NCBI GenBank assembly: GCA_039808765.1
Contig: JBDHTQ010000005.1
Span: 1 to 64,000, forward strand
From: JBDHTQ01 sp039808765
Lineage (GTDB): Bacteria > Pseudomonadota > Alphaproteobacteria > UBA2400
DNA: 64,000 nucleotides
Direction of reading: 5' to 3'
Shown: piece after piece, positions 24,491 through 34,335 of the stretch
Layout: every line of letters begins with the position of its first letter
Position numbering within the stretch: the stretch's first letter is position 1
Notes under the pieces: model-generated
The model's input: only the letters and a program-made list of their open reading frames with translations
Told to the model about the DNA's origin: nothing
Database searches by the model: none
Program-made: the position numbers and the translations under genes

Positions 24491-25318
24491 TCATTGATCA
24501 GAGGTTGGTGAAGGGAATGTCTGTGGTTTTGACGGTGCAACAGGTTTAGGTACTGCGGGGGAGGCAGGGGCCGTGGGATGAGTGGGAGGCGCGCTGTTTT
24601 TCGATGATTTTTTCGAATTTTTATCTACGTTCGACGCAGGAGAGGCGTTAAGCGAATTAAGCAGTTTTCCGATATCATTGAGCGAGGGCTGATTTTGTTC
24701 TGTCTGTTCTGTTTTTGGAGCTTGAACAGCAGGCTTGTAATTATCATCTTTCATAAAGACTAGTTCGTCCGACATCAGCGGTAGCTCACAGGCTCCACCT
24801 GGTTGAAAGACAAGAAAATTTAGATTATCGGTAAGCTCTTTGCCAATGCTGGTGGGGCGATCTGTCGTGTTCTCTCCATAACTTGAAAAAAATGAATCAA
24901 GATAACTTTCAGTTGCTGCCAGATTTTCACGATGGGGGAACATCTCTTCACGCATTTTACGGGCTACAAACTCGCAGTTAGCGGGGGAGTAAGCAGTTTG
25001 TGTATAAAAACTCAGTGCAATCTTTCCCACGCGTTCACGATAATCGGCCACTACATCACGTACGTCGAACAAGTTTTGTGCAATGCGGGATGCCGTGCGT
25101 GAAAGGTCTAGCAAACCAAGGTCAAAAATGCTCAATGGCGTTTTGCGCAACCACGTGATTCCGGGTAGGGCTGAGGGGGGTGGCACGATCATTGTGGTTA
25201 CCGGTGCGTCTTGTTGGCTTTCAAATTGCAGCGGTTGGGTCTTTCTTTCGGCAGCGAAAGTCACGGTTCCCATTATTGCAAAAAAGATCACGCTGAAGAA
25301 AAAAAGAGTGTGGCGCAT
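24491..25318 (-). CDS. Secreted protein inserted in the yej operon, 275 aa
   Basis: I do not recognise this family. The signal peptide is clear (FFFSVIFFAIMGTVTFAAER, cleavage after TFA). The central part is helical with two cysteines that could form a disulfide (ANCEFV and GGACELP). The last ~75 residues are Pro/Ser/Ala/Lys-rich. Its ATG overlaps the yejE stop by one base (TAATG), and yejF follows 13 bp later, so it is translated as part of the transporter operon. A periplasmic accessory for peptide capture or cleavage is one inference. Confidence 0.72.
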   Translation of the reverse strand: MRHTLFFFSVIFFAIMGTVTFAAERKTQPLQFESQQDAPVTTMIVPPPSALPGITWLRKTPLSIFDLGLLDLSRTASRIAQNLFDVRDVVADYRERVGKIALSFYTQTAYSPANCEFVARKMREEMFPHRENLAATESYLDSFFSSYGENTTDRPTSIGKELTDNLNFLVFQPGGACELPLMSDELVFMKDDNYKPAVQAPKTEQTEQNQPSLNDIGKLLNSLNASPASNVDKNSKKSSKNSAPPTHPTAPASPAVPKPVAPSKPQTFPSPTSDQ

Positions 25319-26370
25319 TAACTAACTGCCTTGGTCGAGGATGAAGAAGAGAGATATTTACGAGGATCAAACGCATCGCGCACGGCTTCTCCGATAAAGA
25401 TCAATAAGGAAAGGATCACAGCAAGTGAGAAGAAAGCTGTCAAACCAAGCCATGGTGCTTGTAGATTGTTTTTTCCTTGATAAAGTAGTTCCCCCAACGA
25501 TGCGCTGCCAGGGGGCAAACCAAAGCCAAGATAGTCAAGTGCTGTGAGTGTTGTAATCGAGCCGTTGAGCACAAAGGGAATAAAGGTAAGTGCGGCCACC
25601 ATGGCGTTAGGAAGAATATGTTTGAACATAATTGTAGAGTCGCGCGCACCAAGTGCACGTGCGGCTTTTACATAATCAAAATTTCTGGCGCGCAAAAACT
25701 CAGCCCGCACAACGCCCACGAGATGCATCCATGAAAAAAGCAGCATCAACAGCAGCAACCACCAGAAGTTTGGCTCAATAACGCTGGCCATGATGATAAG
25801 TAAATACAAGATGGGCATACCAGACCAGATTTCGATCAAGCGCTGCAATGTCATGTCCACCCAACCACCAAAATATCCCTGAATGGCCCCCATAAAAACG
25901 CCAATGATTGAGCCAAGTATCGTTAATGTTAAGCCAAAGAGAATGGAAATGCGAAAACCATAAATCAAGCGTGCCACAACATCGCGGCCTTGATCATCTG
26001 TGCCTAGCCAATTGTCTGCCGATGGTGGAGCAGGAGCAGGAACGGTTAAGTTATAATTGGTCGTATTATAACTATAGGGAATAAGTGGCCAGATCATCCA
26101 TCCTTTTTCAAGAATCAAATTTTTCACTTCGGGATCGCGATAGTCTGTCTCCGTTTCAAGAAAGCCGCCAAATTCCGTTTCATAATAGGTGTTAAAGACT
26201 GGCATATAATAGTGGCCATCAAATTTCATCAACAGCGGCTTATCATTCGCAATAAGTTCTGCGCAAAGCGTAAAGATGAAAAAAATCAGAAACAGCCACA
26301 AACTCCACCAACCGCGGCGGTTTGCGCGAAAGAGGGCAAAACGGCGTTGCATGAGAGGAGAAAAGGTCAT
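25318..26370 (-). CDS. yejE: Peptide ABC transporter permease, YejE type
   Basis: This 350-aa inner-membrane permease of the Dpp/Opp class has the YejE-typical insertion between span 1 and the core (YRDPEVKNLILEKGWMIWPL, then YSYNTTNYNL). NWLGTDDQGRDVVARLIYGF is followed by the permease core with six spans, and the EAA loop AARALGARDSTIMFKHILPN contacts the ATPase. It starts 2 bp after yejB. Its stop overlaps the next start (TAATG). Confidence 0.94.
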   Translation of the reverse strand: MTFSPLMQRRFALFRANRRGWWSLWLFLIFFIFTLCAELIANDKPLLMKFDGHYYMPVFNTYYETEFGGFLETETDYRDPEVKNLILEKGWMIWPLIPYSYNTTNYNLTVPAPAPPSADNWLGTDDQGRDVVARLIYGFRISILFGLTLTILGSIIGVFMGAIQGYFGGWVDMTLQRLIEIWSGMPILYLLIIMASVIEPNFWWLLLLMLLFSWMHLVGVVRAEFLRARNFDYVKAARALGARDSTIMFKHILPNAMVAALTFIPFVLNGSITTLTALDYLGFGLPPGSASLGELLYQGKNNLQAPWLGLTAFFSLAVILSLLIFIGEAVRDAFDPRKYLSSSSSTKAVS

Positions 26371-26372
26371 CG

Positions 26373-27488
26373 TTATGTCTCCCGTGAAGAAAAATCAATT
26401 CGGGGATCAACCAATGCATAGACCAAATCACCGATGATGTTCATAACCAAGCCAATGAGGGTGAAAATAAACAACGTGCCGAAGATAATGGGGTAGTCTC
26501 TTTTTAGCGCTGAATCAAAACCGAGTAATCCTAGCCCATCAAGCGAAAAAATCTGCTCGATCAACAGCGACGATGTAAACAAAATCGTGATAAAAGCTTG
26601 GGGGATTCCCGCAATTACAATCAGCATGGCATTGCGGAAAATATGGCCGTAGAGAACCCGGTTTTCACTCAACCCTTTGGCACGTGCGGTCGTTACATAT
26701 TGTTGGTTGATTTGATCAATAAAGCTATTTTTGGTCAGCATGGTAAGGCTGGCAAATCCTCCGATCACCATGGTCGTGATCGGCAAAACAAGATGCCATA
26801 GATAATCTTTTATTTGATCAAAAAGTGAGAAATTATCCCAGTTATCGGATGTTAATCCTCGTAACGGAAACCATTCGAAGTAACGACCACCCGCAAATGT
26901 GACGATCAAGAGGATAGCAAAAAGAAATCCGGGAATGGCGTAGCCGATGATAATTACTGCTGACGTCCATACATCAAAACGCGAGCCGTCATAAATTGCT
27001 TTTCGTATGCCTAATGGAATTGATATCAGATAAATTAACAGAGTTGTCCATAACCCCAATGAAATGGAGACGGGTAATTTATCAGCAATTAATTTTGTTA
27101 CTTTTTCATTTTTGAAATAACTCTCACCGAAATCAAAACGAGCGTAATTTTTGAGCATGATCCAAAATCGTTCAGGAAGAGGTTTATCAAACCCAAACTG
27201 CTTTTCCAAATCGGCAAGAAATTCGGGTGGCAACCCTTGCGCACCACGATAATGATTGTTTGATGAAACATTTCCTACAAGCGGAACATCCTGGGCATTG
27301 AATTGTTTTGTTTCGCCCACGCTGCCATTAAATCGCGCTGTGCTATCGACATCGGTGCCCTGAACTTGAGCAATGATGCGTTCAACAGGTCCGCCGGGTG
27401 CAAGTTGGATAATGAGAAAATTGAGGATCATAATCCCCAACAATGTTGGAAAAATTAGCAAAAAGCGGCGGAAAAAGTAACCTGCCAT
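26373..27488 (-). CDS. yejB: Peptide ABC transporter permease, YejB type
   Basis: This 371-aa permease begins [20 protein letters not shown], then [15 protein letters not shown], the DppB/OppB-like first span and periplasmic segment. The Gln/Pro-rich segment and [19 protein letters not shown] are typical of YejB. The coupling loop [24 protein letters not shown] and the C-terminal ALVDPRIDF complete the fold. It lies 3 bp after yejA and 2 bp before yejE. Confidence 0.94.
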   Translation of the reverse strand: MAGYFFRRFLLIFPTLLGIMILNFLIIQLAPGGPVERIIAQVQGTDVDSTARFNGSVGETKQFNAQDVPLVGNVSSNNHYRGAQGLPPEFLADLEKQFGFDKPLPERFWIMLKNYARFDFGESYFKNEKVTKLIADKLPVSISLGLWTTLLIYLISIPLGIRKAIYDGSRFDVWTSAVIIIGYAIPGFLFAILLIVTFAGGRYFEWFPLRGLTSDNWDNFSLFDQIKDYLWHLVLPITTMVIGGFASLTMLTKNSFIDQINQQYVTTARAKGLSENRVLYGHIFRNAMLIVIAGIPQAFITILFTSSLLIEQIFSLDGLGLLGFDSALKRDYPIIFGTLFIFTLIGLVMNIIGDLVYALVDPRIDFSSRET

Positions 27489-27491
27489 TTT

Positions 27492-29357
27492 CTATCTCGT
27501 ATTGGTCAGCGCGGAATCTTTGGTCGGGTCTACCCACCATGTATCCAAAAAGCCGAAGCCATATTTTTGTGGTGTAGCAGGATGTTCAAAGCGATTCCAG
27601 TACGCGACGCGATAGGCACTTAAGTGCCACTGAGGTATCGTATACCAACCCCATAAGAGCACGCGATCAAGCGCATTGACGTCCACAATCAGCTGTGCTC
27701 GCGTATTGGCATGAACGATGTGATTAACCAGCTGATCAATGACGGGGTCTTTAATTCCCGCATAGTTGCTGGATCCTTGCATGTCGGCACGGTCACTCGC
27801 CCAATAATTGATCTGCTCGTTTCCGGGTGAAAGTGATTCGGAAAATGTGTGAACGATCATATCAAAATCAAAGTTCGTGAGACGATTTACATATTCCGAT
27901 GAATCAACCACACGAATACGCGTGTTAATGCCCAACCGTTTCAGGTTGTTGGCAAATGGTTGAGTGACGCGCAGCAAATTGTCTTGCACCAGCAGAATTT
28001 CAAACGTTAAGGGCTGTTTGGTTGTGGTATTGGTCATTACACCTGCCATGGGTTCATAACCAGCGTCTTTAAGCAGCTGCACTGACTCTTTCATCATTGC
28101 ACGAATGTTGCCGGTGCCATCGCTTTTGGGCATTGTAATGGCATGGGTAAAAAGTTCGGGTGGGAGCTGATCTTTAAAGGTTGTGAGTAGTGCCAGTTCT
28201 TCCCCTTTTGGTGGTTCAGCGCATTGGCACGCCAGCTCGGAATTTGCAAAGTAGCTTTGCGTGCGGGTGTATTGGCTATAAAAGAGATTGGTGTTCATCC
28301 ATTCAAAGTCCATTAATTGCGCGATTGCTTTGCGAACGCGAACATCTTTAAAAATTTCACGGCGTGTATTGAAAAGAAAACCCTGCAGCCCTTGCGGGTC
28401 TTGGTTGGGAATCATTTCTTTTTGAATTCGGCCATCCTTTACGGCTGGTGTGTCATAGCCTACGGCCCAGTTGCGCGATGATGATTCAAGATTAAAGTCG
28501 AATTGTCCGGCTTTGAACGCCTGAAACATGACCTCAAAATCTTTATAGTAATCATAGTGAATGGTATCGAAGTTATAGCGACCACGATTAACCGGCAAAT
28601 CTTTGCCCCAATAATCATTACGGCGTTGATAGGTCAGTGTTTTGCCAGCATCGATCGCGGTGATTTTGTAAGGCCCCGATCCGATGGGGGGGGTTAGGGT
28701 GGTGGCGGTAAAGTCTTTGCCTTCCCATTCTTTCATCGGCAATACGGGAAGCTGGCCTAAAATGATCGGCAATTCAGCATTGTTTTTGTTTTTCAGGTTG
28801 AATTTCACGCGTTGCATATCCAATGCTTCGGCATTCTCGACATCAGCATAGTAGCTACGGTAGTAGGGGGTTCCTTTTTGAACGAGCGTATTGAAACTCC
28901 ACACCACATCTTGAGCGGTCACCGGTGTGCCATCGCTAAACGTGGCCTCTTTCCGCAGCGTGAAACCTACCCATGACCCGTCGGCGGGCAATTCAATGCT
29001 CTGGGCCAGCAAGCCATAACCCGATGAAGCTTCATCAGCGCTTGGTGTCATGAGTGTATCAAAAAGCAAGCCCAATCCTTCGGCGGCTTCGCCTTTTAGT
29101 GTATACGGATTAAGGGTGTCAAAGCTGCCAAAAGCACCAAGTTTTACACGTCCGCCTTTGGGAGCGTCAGGATTGACATAATTAAAATGCTGAAAATTGT
29201 TCTGATAGTACGGCGCGGCATGGAGTGCAATCGCAGTTCGGCTTTCAACAGTGGTATCAGACGCTTTTTCAGCTGCGAAGCAAACAGACGTGGTCAGGAA
29301 AAGGCTGGCAAAAGCAAGGCAGTGCCAAGTACGGCGCGAAAGTGAAGGTGCATTCAT
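27492..29357 (-). CDS. yejA: Extracellular peptide-binding protein, YejA type
   Basis: This is the periplasmic substrate-binding protein of the yej importer (SBP family 5). A signal peptide (RRTWHCLAFASLFLTTSVCF, cleavage near FAA) precedes the mature protein. Family motifs include FNYVNPDAPKGG, GSFDTLNPYTLKG, VVWSFNTL and a C-terminal DTWWVDP. The start is uncertain. The ATG at 29357 gives the best signal peptide (621 aa), while in-frame ATGs at 29384 and 29456 would lengthen it. None has a clear ribosome site. It is the first gene of the operon, behind a chemoreceptor gene on the same strand. Confidence 0.92.
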   Translation of the reverse strand: MNAPSLSRRTWHCLAFASLFLTTSVCFAAEKASDTTVESRTAIALHAAPYYQNNFQHFNYVNPDAPKGGRVKLGAFGSFDTLNPYTLKGEAAEGLGLLFDTLMTPSADEASSGYGLLAQSIELPADGSWVGFTLRKEATFSDGTPVTAQDVVWSFNTLVQKGTPYYRSYYADVENAEALDMQRVKFNLKNKNNAELPIILGQLPVLPMKEWEGKDFTATTLTPPIGSGPYKITAIDAGKTLTYQRRNDYWGKDLPVNRGRYNFDTIHYDYYKDFEVMFQAFKAGQFDFNLESSSRNWAVGYDTPAVKDGRIQKEMIPNQDPQGLQGFLFNTRREIFKDVRVRKAIAQLMDFEWMNTNLFYSQYTRTQSYFANSELACQCAEPPKGEELALLTTFKDQLPPELFTHAITMPKSDGTGNIRAMMKESVQLLKDAGYEPMAGVMTNTTTKQPLTFEILLVQDNLLRVTQPFANNLKRLGINTRIRVVDSSEYVNRLTNFDFDMIVHTFSESLSPGNEQINYWASDRADMQGSSNYAGIKDPVIDQLVNHIVHANTRAQLIVDVNALDRVLLWGWYTIPQWHLSAYRVAYWNRFEHPATPQKYGFGFLDTWWVDPTKDSALTNTR

Positions 29358-29485
29358 CATAGGCCGCAGTGTAGGCGTTCCCATAGCAAGCGACAAGAGC
29401 AGACTGGTCGCATCCTCAAAAAAGACAAGCAACGCACCGCGCGCTCTTTTGAGCATCGAGGCGATTTTGGCTTTTGCGTGCTGTC

Positions 29486-31273
29486 TTAGGCTGTGCGGAT
29501 GGTCACAATAAATTTATTGACCGAGAATTTGAGGTTTTCCGACTCGCTTAAGAGATAATCGGAGGTTGAAAGGAGCTTGCCAGAGGTCTCTCCCGTTTCG
29601 TTGGCTGACCGCGACAAGCCCGATACATTTTGTGAGACGCTTTCAACCTGTTGGGCGGTTTTTTGAATGCTTTGTGTAATTTCCATCGTTGCTGAACCCT
29701 GTTGGTCAACAGCCCCGGCAATATGATGGGAAATATCATTCATTTTTCGCACGGTTTCGGTGATGCCGCTGATGGTGTCGACCGCGCACGATGTCTGCTT
29801 TTGAATGTTTGTAATTTGGTGTGTGATGTCCTGTGCGGCCTTGCTGACTTGATTAGCAAGGTTTTTTACTTCATTGGCAACGACAGCAAACCCACGACCT
29901 GATTCGCCAGCACGCGCGGCTTCAATTGTGGCGTTTAAAGCCAACAAGTTAACCTTGCCAGCGATTTGCTCAATCATTTTAACGACGCTTCCAACTTCCT
30001 CTGCCGATTGATTGAGGGTACGCATCACATCGCCGGTTGCTTCTGCCTCCGTCATGCAGGTGTTGGCCACAGTCACCGAGTTTTCGATCTGGGTGTTGAT
30101 ATCCTGAATAGAGGCATTGAGCTGTTGCGCCGCTGAAGCAACAGTCTGCACATCGCTCAATACCCCGCGAACCGTGTGCGAAACTGTTTCCGATTGTGTG
30201 GTTGATGTTTTTGCATTGCAAGACATATCTTTGGCTTTTTGTTGTACCTCCAAGGCGGCCATCGAAACAGTCTCAACTACTTTTTGTACACTGCGTTCAA
30301 AATCATCAGCCATTTTTTGCATGGTTTGCGAACGTTCACGTTCGGCCCGTTTTTTGGCTTGTTCAAGTTCGTCTTTTAAACGTAATTTTTCAATAATACC
30401 GCCTTTAAAAACTTGAACCGCTTCAGCGAGTTTACCGATTTCATCGCGCCAAAATGGTTTAGGAATATCCACCGACGTATCATCCTCTTGCAGCCTCAAG
30501 ACCGCATGCTGAAGACGTGTGAGGGGGCGTGCTTGAAGGTGAATTGCAACAAATGTAATAATACTCATAATAAGCGCCATCGCGAATGAAATAATTGCGA
30601 TGGCCATGATCATGTGCCAGATGGGTGCCATCTGGGCTTTTTTGCTGATTCCTACACTGACTATGCCAATCGTATTGTGGTTTTTGTCAAAGAGGGGTTC
30701 GTAAACCGCCAAAAACGGCACACCGAGAACACTCGTTTCACCTTGGTATGTTTGACCATTTTTCAAGACGGTATCATAAACCAGACCAGGCTGAAGTTTT
30801 TTACCCACAGCGCGCTGCCCGCTTTCATCTTTTACGGTCGTCGCAACACGTTCGTCGTGCATGAAGATTGTTACTACGCCATCAATAAAAGATGAGACAT
30901 GATCAACAATTTCTGAATCGTTATTTATTTTATGATCACCGACGTAAAGGTTTCCTTCTTTAATACTATATGATTTTCCCCATTCTTCCTGTAGTTCCAA
31001 ATGGAGCATTTGAAGGCCAAGCTTTAAACGATAATTGGCCATTTCAGTGAGGCTTTCTTTGACCACAAAAGAAGTGCCAATCAGTACAACCAAAGCGAAA
31101 AGCGTATACCCGGCAAACGCCATGGCGCTTGTTTTCCATGATAATGGGAGGCGGCGGACAAAATTTAACAAAACGAGCATATTGCGAGGCCTTTGACAGT
31201 CTGACAGGGTCATCTTAGAGGCAAAAAGATGAATAAAGGTTAAAATGGTTGTTTTTATTCTGCTGTTTTTCAT
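29486..31273 (-). CDS. Methyl-accepting chemotaxis protein with Cache-type sensor
   Basis: This is a transmembrane chemoreceptor. A first membrane span (about residues 50-72 in the longest frame) is followed by a ~135-residue periplasmic Cache-like sensor ([33 protein letters not shown], and IGIVSVGI at its end). A second span (about 212-237), a HAMP linker and the signalling coiled coil come next. The hairpin tip is [20 protein letters not shown] and [15 protein letters not shown]. It should signal through CheW/CheA, neither of which is in the window. The frame allows starts at 31273, 31213 and 31180; I cannot decide. Its position before yejA hints at peptide sensing, but this is inference. 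Confidence 0.9.
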   Translation of the reverse strand: MKNSRIKTTILTFIHLFASKMTLSDCQRPRNMLVLLNFVRRLPLSWKTSAMAFAGYTLFALVVLIGTSFVVKESLTEMANYRLKLGLQMLHLELQEEWGKSYSIKEGNLYVGDHKINNDSEIVDHVSSFIDGVVTIFMHDERVATTVKDESGQRAVGKKLQPGLVYDTVLKNGQTYQGETSVLGVPFLAVYEPLFDKNHNTIGIVSVGISKKAQMAPIWHMIMAIAIISFAMALIMSIITFVAIHLQARPLTRLQHAVLRLQEDDTSVDIPKPFWRDEIGKLAEAVQVFKGGIIEKLRLKDELEQAKKRAERERSQTMQKMADDFERSVQKVVETVSMAALEVQQKAKDMSCNAKTSTTQSETVSHTVRGVLSDVQTVASAAQQLNASIQDINTQIENSVTVANTCMTEAEATGDVMRTLNQSAEEVGSVVKMIEQIAGKVNLLALNATIEAARAGESGRGFAVVANEVKNLANQVSKAAQDITHQITNIQKQTSCAVDTISGITETVRKMNDISHHIAGAVDQQGSATMEITQSIQKTAQQVESVSQNVSGLSRSANETGETSGKLLSTSDYLLSESENLKFSVNKFIVTIRTA

Positions 31274-31319
31274 TTAGATTTTCCTGACAGTGGCTTTTAT
31301 CAACCTGCAATGGTGTAAA

Positions 31320-32081
31320 ATGTTGAAAATCACGGTCCTGACCGGGGCGGGTATTTCTGCTGAGTCTGGTATCCCTACCTTTCGGGATAAAGACGGCTTG
31401 TGGAATGGTGCGCGGCCTGAAGATGTTTCAAGTCGAGAAGCGTTAATCAAAACGCCCGAACGTGTGCGGGAATTTTATAATGATCGCCGTCGGCAGATTA
31501 AGGCCGCTCAACCCAATGATGCCCATCAGGCGCTGGCCCTTTTGTCGCAATCTGCCTGTATCCAGCTTTATCTTGTGACGCAAAATGTCGATGACCTGCA
31601 TGAGCGAGCGGGAAATACCGCTGTGCATCACATCCATGGGGAGGTTTTTAGACAACGCTGTGGTCAATGTGAGCGTGTTTCAGAAATTGCCCATAACATG
31701 CACCACGATGACCTTTGTCAGCAGTGTGGTGCAAAAGGGCAAATGCGTCCGCATATCGTTATGTTCGGGGAAATACCCTTTGATTTTGATGGGGCATGTA
31801 AACGCTGTGTTCAAAGCGATGTGTTTATTTCTGTCGGCACATCAGGATTGGTTTATCCGGCTGCAAGTTTAGCACAACTTGCTCATCATGCAGGTGTGAC
31901 AACCGTTTGCATCAACCGTCAGCCCGAAGCACAGGTAGATTTTTTTGATTACACTTTCTATGGTCCTGCGGGGAAAATCTTGCCCTCGCTGGCCGTGCAA
32001 TTGGCGCAGGTAAAAAATAAGACTGATATTTTTCCCTTATTCGAGCATCTTCGCCAAGCTATGTCATGCCAAAAATTTTAG
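31320..32081 (+). CDS. cobB: NAD-dependent protein deacylase (sirtuin, CobB type)
   Basis: This 253-aa sirtuin removes acetyl or other acyl groups from lysines using NAD. The NAD-binding motif LTGAGISAESGIPTFRDKDG is at the N-terminus, TQNVDDLHERAG follows, and the catalytic His lies in HHIHGEVF. Two zinc pairs are present (CGQC and CQQC), then MRPHIVMFGE and SVGTSGLVYPA. The ATG at 31320 is preferred; upstream residues of the open frame do not fit the family. Its stop overlaps the last codons of a small leftward gene. Confidence 0.93.
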   Translation: MLKITVLTGAGISAESGIPTFRDKDGLWNGARPEDVSSREALIKTPERVREFYNDRRRQIKAAQPNDAHQALALLSQSACIQLYLVTQNVDDLHERAGNTAVHHIHGEVFRQRCGQCERVSEIAHNMHHDDLCQQCGAKGQMRPHIVMFGEIPFDFDGACKRCVQSDVFISVGTSGLVYPAASLAQLAHHAGVTTVCINRQPEAQVDFFDYTFYGPAGKILPSLAVQLAQVKNKTDIFPLFEHLRQAMSCQKF

Positions 32082-32254
32082 CCGCGAGTACGGGCACCTG
32101 TTGTGCGAATCTTTTCGCTCGGATCAAGGTGCCGCTCAATCACGTGGCCATCACCGATGGGGCGTGACAAGCTTTTGTCTTCGTCTGTACAAAGTCCGGC
32201 GATGTGAGCGGGCAAGCTCCGGCGGTTGGTCTGCTTACTATTTATAGGTTCCAT
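32078..32254 (-). CDS. Small basic protein, 58 aa, unrecognised
   Basis: A short frame reads MEPINSKQTNRRSLPAHIAG at its start and ends SEKIRTTGARTRG. Its ATG lies inside the last codons of the upstream 143-aa gene in another frame (17-bp overlap). A strong GAGGAGGGA lies ~8 nt upstream, which favours translational coupling. The composition is Arg/Lys-rich and hydrophilic. It ends within the sirtuin stop region on the opposite strand. I do not recognise the family. The overlap and ribosome site are the main evidence. Confidence 0.55.
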   Translation of the reverse strand: MEPINSKQTNRRSLPAHIAGLCTDEDKSLSRPIGDGHVIERHLDPSEKIRTTGARTRG

Positions 32255-32669
32255 CGCCCATTCCCTCCTCAGGTTTTCCCACAGGCCCTAAGAAAAATTC
32301 TGTTGCTGGGCCTTTAAAAATGCCTTCGGTTATACTTGAACCACTGGCAGCGGCCACTTGTTTTGCAAGTAGCGGTAATGATTCCAGCAAAGACGGCATA
32401 ATGCGCATTAGTCTTGCAACTGCACGGTTTTCAATGGCTTCGATCAGGTCTTGATTTTTCGCTTTATCTTTGAGCGCAGAAAAATTCTGGTCTGCCTCGA
32501 TAAAGATGCTGTCAAGTGTTCTGGCTTGATCGCGCAACTGCAAGGCCCGCTCGGCCAGCCCTTTGCGTTCAATAATTCTCGCAGCCAATCGTAATTGCTT
32601 TGCTAAAATATAAGCCGCTTCGTCCCAGTCATGGAAACTTGGCTTTGTCTTAATATCAATATTAAACAT
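32238..32669 (-). CDS. Unrecognised helical protein, 143 aa
   Basis: The protein is mostly amphipathic helix (ILAKQLRLAARIIERKGLAE, ALQLRDQARTLDSIFIEADQ) with an Arg/Ala-rich middle (IENRAVARLMRIMPSLLESL) and a Gly/Pro-rich tail. There is no membrane span or signal peptide. The ATG at 32669 follows GGAGGTTTC, which decides the start. It overlaps the small 58-aa gene at its 3' end and is divergent from recA, 345 bp away. No function is assigned. Confidence 0.65.
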   Translation of the reverse strand: MFNIDIKTKPSFHDWDEAAYILAKQLRLAARIIERKGLAERALQLRDQARTLDSIFIEADQNFSALKDKAKNQDLIEAIENRAVARLMRIMPSLLESLPLLAKQVAAASGSSITEGIFKGPATEFFLGPVGKPEEGMGDGTYK

Positions 32670-32929
32670 GAAACCTCCATTTCTACAAAACGTTACGCCC
32701 AAAACAGTTGAAAAATAGTTGAGTTTTCTACTTGTTGTTGAAATTAATAAGGTTTTGGCCGCCATTATGACCAGCAGCACGATCAACGACTTCACGTCGA
32801 TGCAAGATGTGTTCTTTTTATGGCAAAAAGGTAAAGCAATGATATTAAATTTTTTGTTTGTTAGTCATTGCGTAAGACACGCAAAAAAGCAGCTGTTCAT
32901 TATTGATGCTAAAGGTAGAATAAACCCGC

Positions 32930-32958
32930 TTGACAGGAGAACAAAACGTGAATATATA
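32930..32958 (+). promoter_or_regulatory. recA promoter (TTGACA-N17-TATATA)
   Basis: A perfect -35 box TTGACA (32930-32935) and a -10 box TATATA (32953-32958) are separated by exactly 17 nt and lie 57 nt upstream of the recA start. The spacer contains a LexA-like site. The rest of the 345-bp gap upstream of recA shows nothing that I recognise. Confidence 0.75.
32939..32953 (+). promoter_or_regulatory. LexA-like SOS box in the recA promoter
   Basis: GAAC (32939-32942), seven bases, then GAAT (32950-32953) match the alphaproteobacterial direct-repeat SOS box GAAC-N7-GAAC at seven of eight positions. The site lies between the -35 and -10 boxes, where a repressor would block polymerase. Confidence 0.6.
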
Positions 32959-33014
32959 AAAACGAAAGGCAGTCCTTGCCAGTTTGTTCATCGCATGGGA
33001 AAAGGAGTTTCGTA

Positions 33015-34091
33015 ATGTCATCATCGCCCACCCTTAAAGTTGTTGAGAAAGATCCCATGGATAAACAAAAAGCACTCGAAGCTGCCTTAACCCAAATTGA
33101 ACGCGCCTTTGGCAAGGGCTCCATCATGAAGTTGGGGGCCAGTCAGCAAGTTGAAACAGAAGTTATTTCTACTGGATCACTTGGGCTGGATATCGCGCTG
33201 GGGATTGGTGGATTGCCACGCGGCCGCATTATTGAGATTTATGGGCCGGAAAGCTCTGGCAAAACCACATTGGCACTTCATGTGATTGCCGAGGCGCAAA
33301 AAACCGGCGGTTCCTGTGCCTTTATTGATGCAGAACATGCGCTTGATCCCGCCTATGCTAAAAAATTGGGTGTTAAGGTAGATGAGCTTCTTATTTCTCA
33401 ACCTGATGCCGGCGAACAAGCGCTTGAAATTGCTGATACTCTGGTGCGTTCAGGGGCTGTTGACGTTTTGGTTGTCGACTCTGTGGCCGCTCTCGTGCCG
33501 CGTGCAGAGTTGGAAGGCGAAATGGGAGATAGCCACATGGGGTTGCATGCACGCTTGATGAGTCAAGCGCTGCGCAAATTGACGTCCACCATTGCCCGCT
33601 CTAAAACACTCGTCATTTTCATTAATCAAATCCGTATGAAAATTGGTGTCATGTTTGGTAATCCTGAAACAACAACAGGAGGAAATGCACTTAAATTTTA
33701 CGCCTCTGTTCGTTTGGATATCCGTCGTGTTGGCGCAATTAAGGATAAAGAATCTGTAATCGGGAATGAAACGCGTGTCAAAGTGGTCAAAAACAAGCTG
33801 GCACCGCCCTTCCGCGTGGTTGATTTCGATATCATGTATGGTGAAGGTGTTTCCAAAATGGGTGAGTTGCTTGATCTTGGGATTGCTGCGAACGTCGTTG
33901 ATAAATCAGGGGCGTGGTTTTCCTATAATGGTCAACGTATTGGTCAGGGTCGTGAGAATGCCAAGCAGTTCTTGCGCGATAACGCTGCAGTCGCCGCTGA
34001 AATTGAAGCGAAGATCCGTTCCAATGCCGGGTTGGTGGGTGAGGCGATGATGACAGGCCCAGAAGAAGGTGAGTCAGAGGGAGCCGAGTAA
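33015..34091 (+). CDS. recA: Recombinase RecA
   Basis: RecA forms filaments on single-stranded DNA for strand exchange and triggers LexA cleavage. The 358-aa protein has the N-terminal helix ([20 protein letters not shown]), Walker [38 protein letters not shown], and the L2 region [20 protein letters not shown]. The acidic C-terminal tail ([11 protein letters not shown]) is typical. The ATG at 33015 follows AAAAGGAG. There is no intein. It has its own promoter with a LexA-like box and a terminator 58 bp after the stop. Confidence 0.98.
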   Translation: MSSSPTLKVVEKDPMDKQKALEAALTQIERAFGKGSIMKLGASQQVETEVISTGSLGLDIALGIGGLPRGRIIEIYGPESSGKTTLALHVIAEAQKTGGSCAFIDAEHALDPAYAKKLGVKVDELLISQPDAGEQALEIADTLVRSGAVDVLVVDSVAALVPRAELEGEMGDSHMGLHARLMSQALRKLTSTIARSKTLVIFINQIRMKIGVMFGNPETTTGGNALKFYASVRLDIRRVGAIKDKESVIGNETRVKVVKNKLAPPFRVVDFDIMYGEGVSKMGELLDLGIAANVVDKSGAWFSYNGQRIGQGRENAKQFLRDNAAVAAEIEAKIRSNAGLVGEAMMTGPEEGESEGAE

Positions 34092-34149
34092 GTCTTCCGG
34101 TGGCTATGTTTTAGGCCTGCAAAGCGTGTCAAAATAGATTTTGTTTACT

Positions 34150-34180
34150 GGCGGCATTCGTTAGAGTGTCGCCTGTTTTT
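34150..34180 (+). terminator. Rho-independent terminator after recA
   Basis: GGCGGCA (34150-34156) pairs with TGTCGCC (34167-34173) with one G-U, around a 10-nt loop, and is followed by TGTTTTT. It is placed 58 bp after the recA stop. Confidence 0.75.
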
Positions 34181-34254
34181 CTTTAACAGAATTTTTCTGT
34201 TTTTTTTACAGAGTTTTTGAGTGCTAGAGTGGATTTTTTCATCATTGACACGCA

Positions 34255-34335
34255 CTTTTTTATCTTTGACGCAAATACGTCGTCAAAGATGCTCTCTTTC
34301 GATCCCATCTTTTCGGGATTTGCTCTAGCCCCCTC
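34255..34335 (-). repeat. Solitary copy of the dispersed repeat
   Basis: Read leftwards, this segment begins CTAGAGCAAATCCCGAAAAG and continues with ATGGG, then a divergent loop, CATCTTTGACGACGTATTTG and CGTCAAAG. It matches the first half of the dnaB-side unit nearly base for base. The second inverted repeat (GAGCGC/GCGCTC) is missing. It shares the CTAGAGC left boundary with the dnaB array. Confidence 0.85.
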
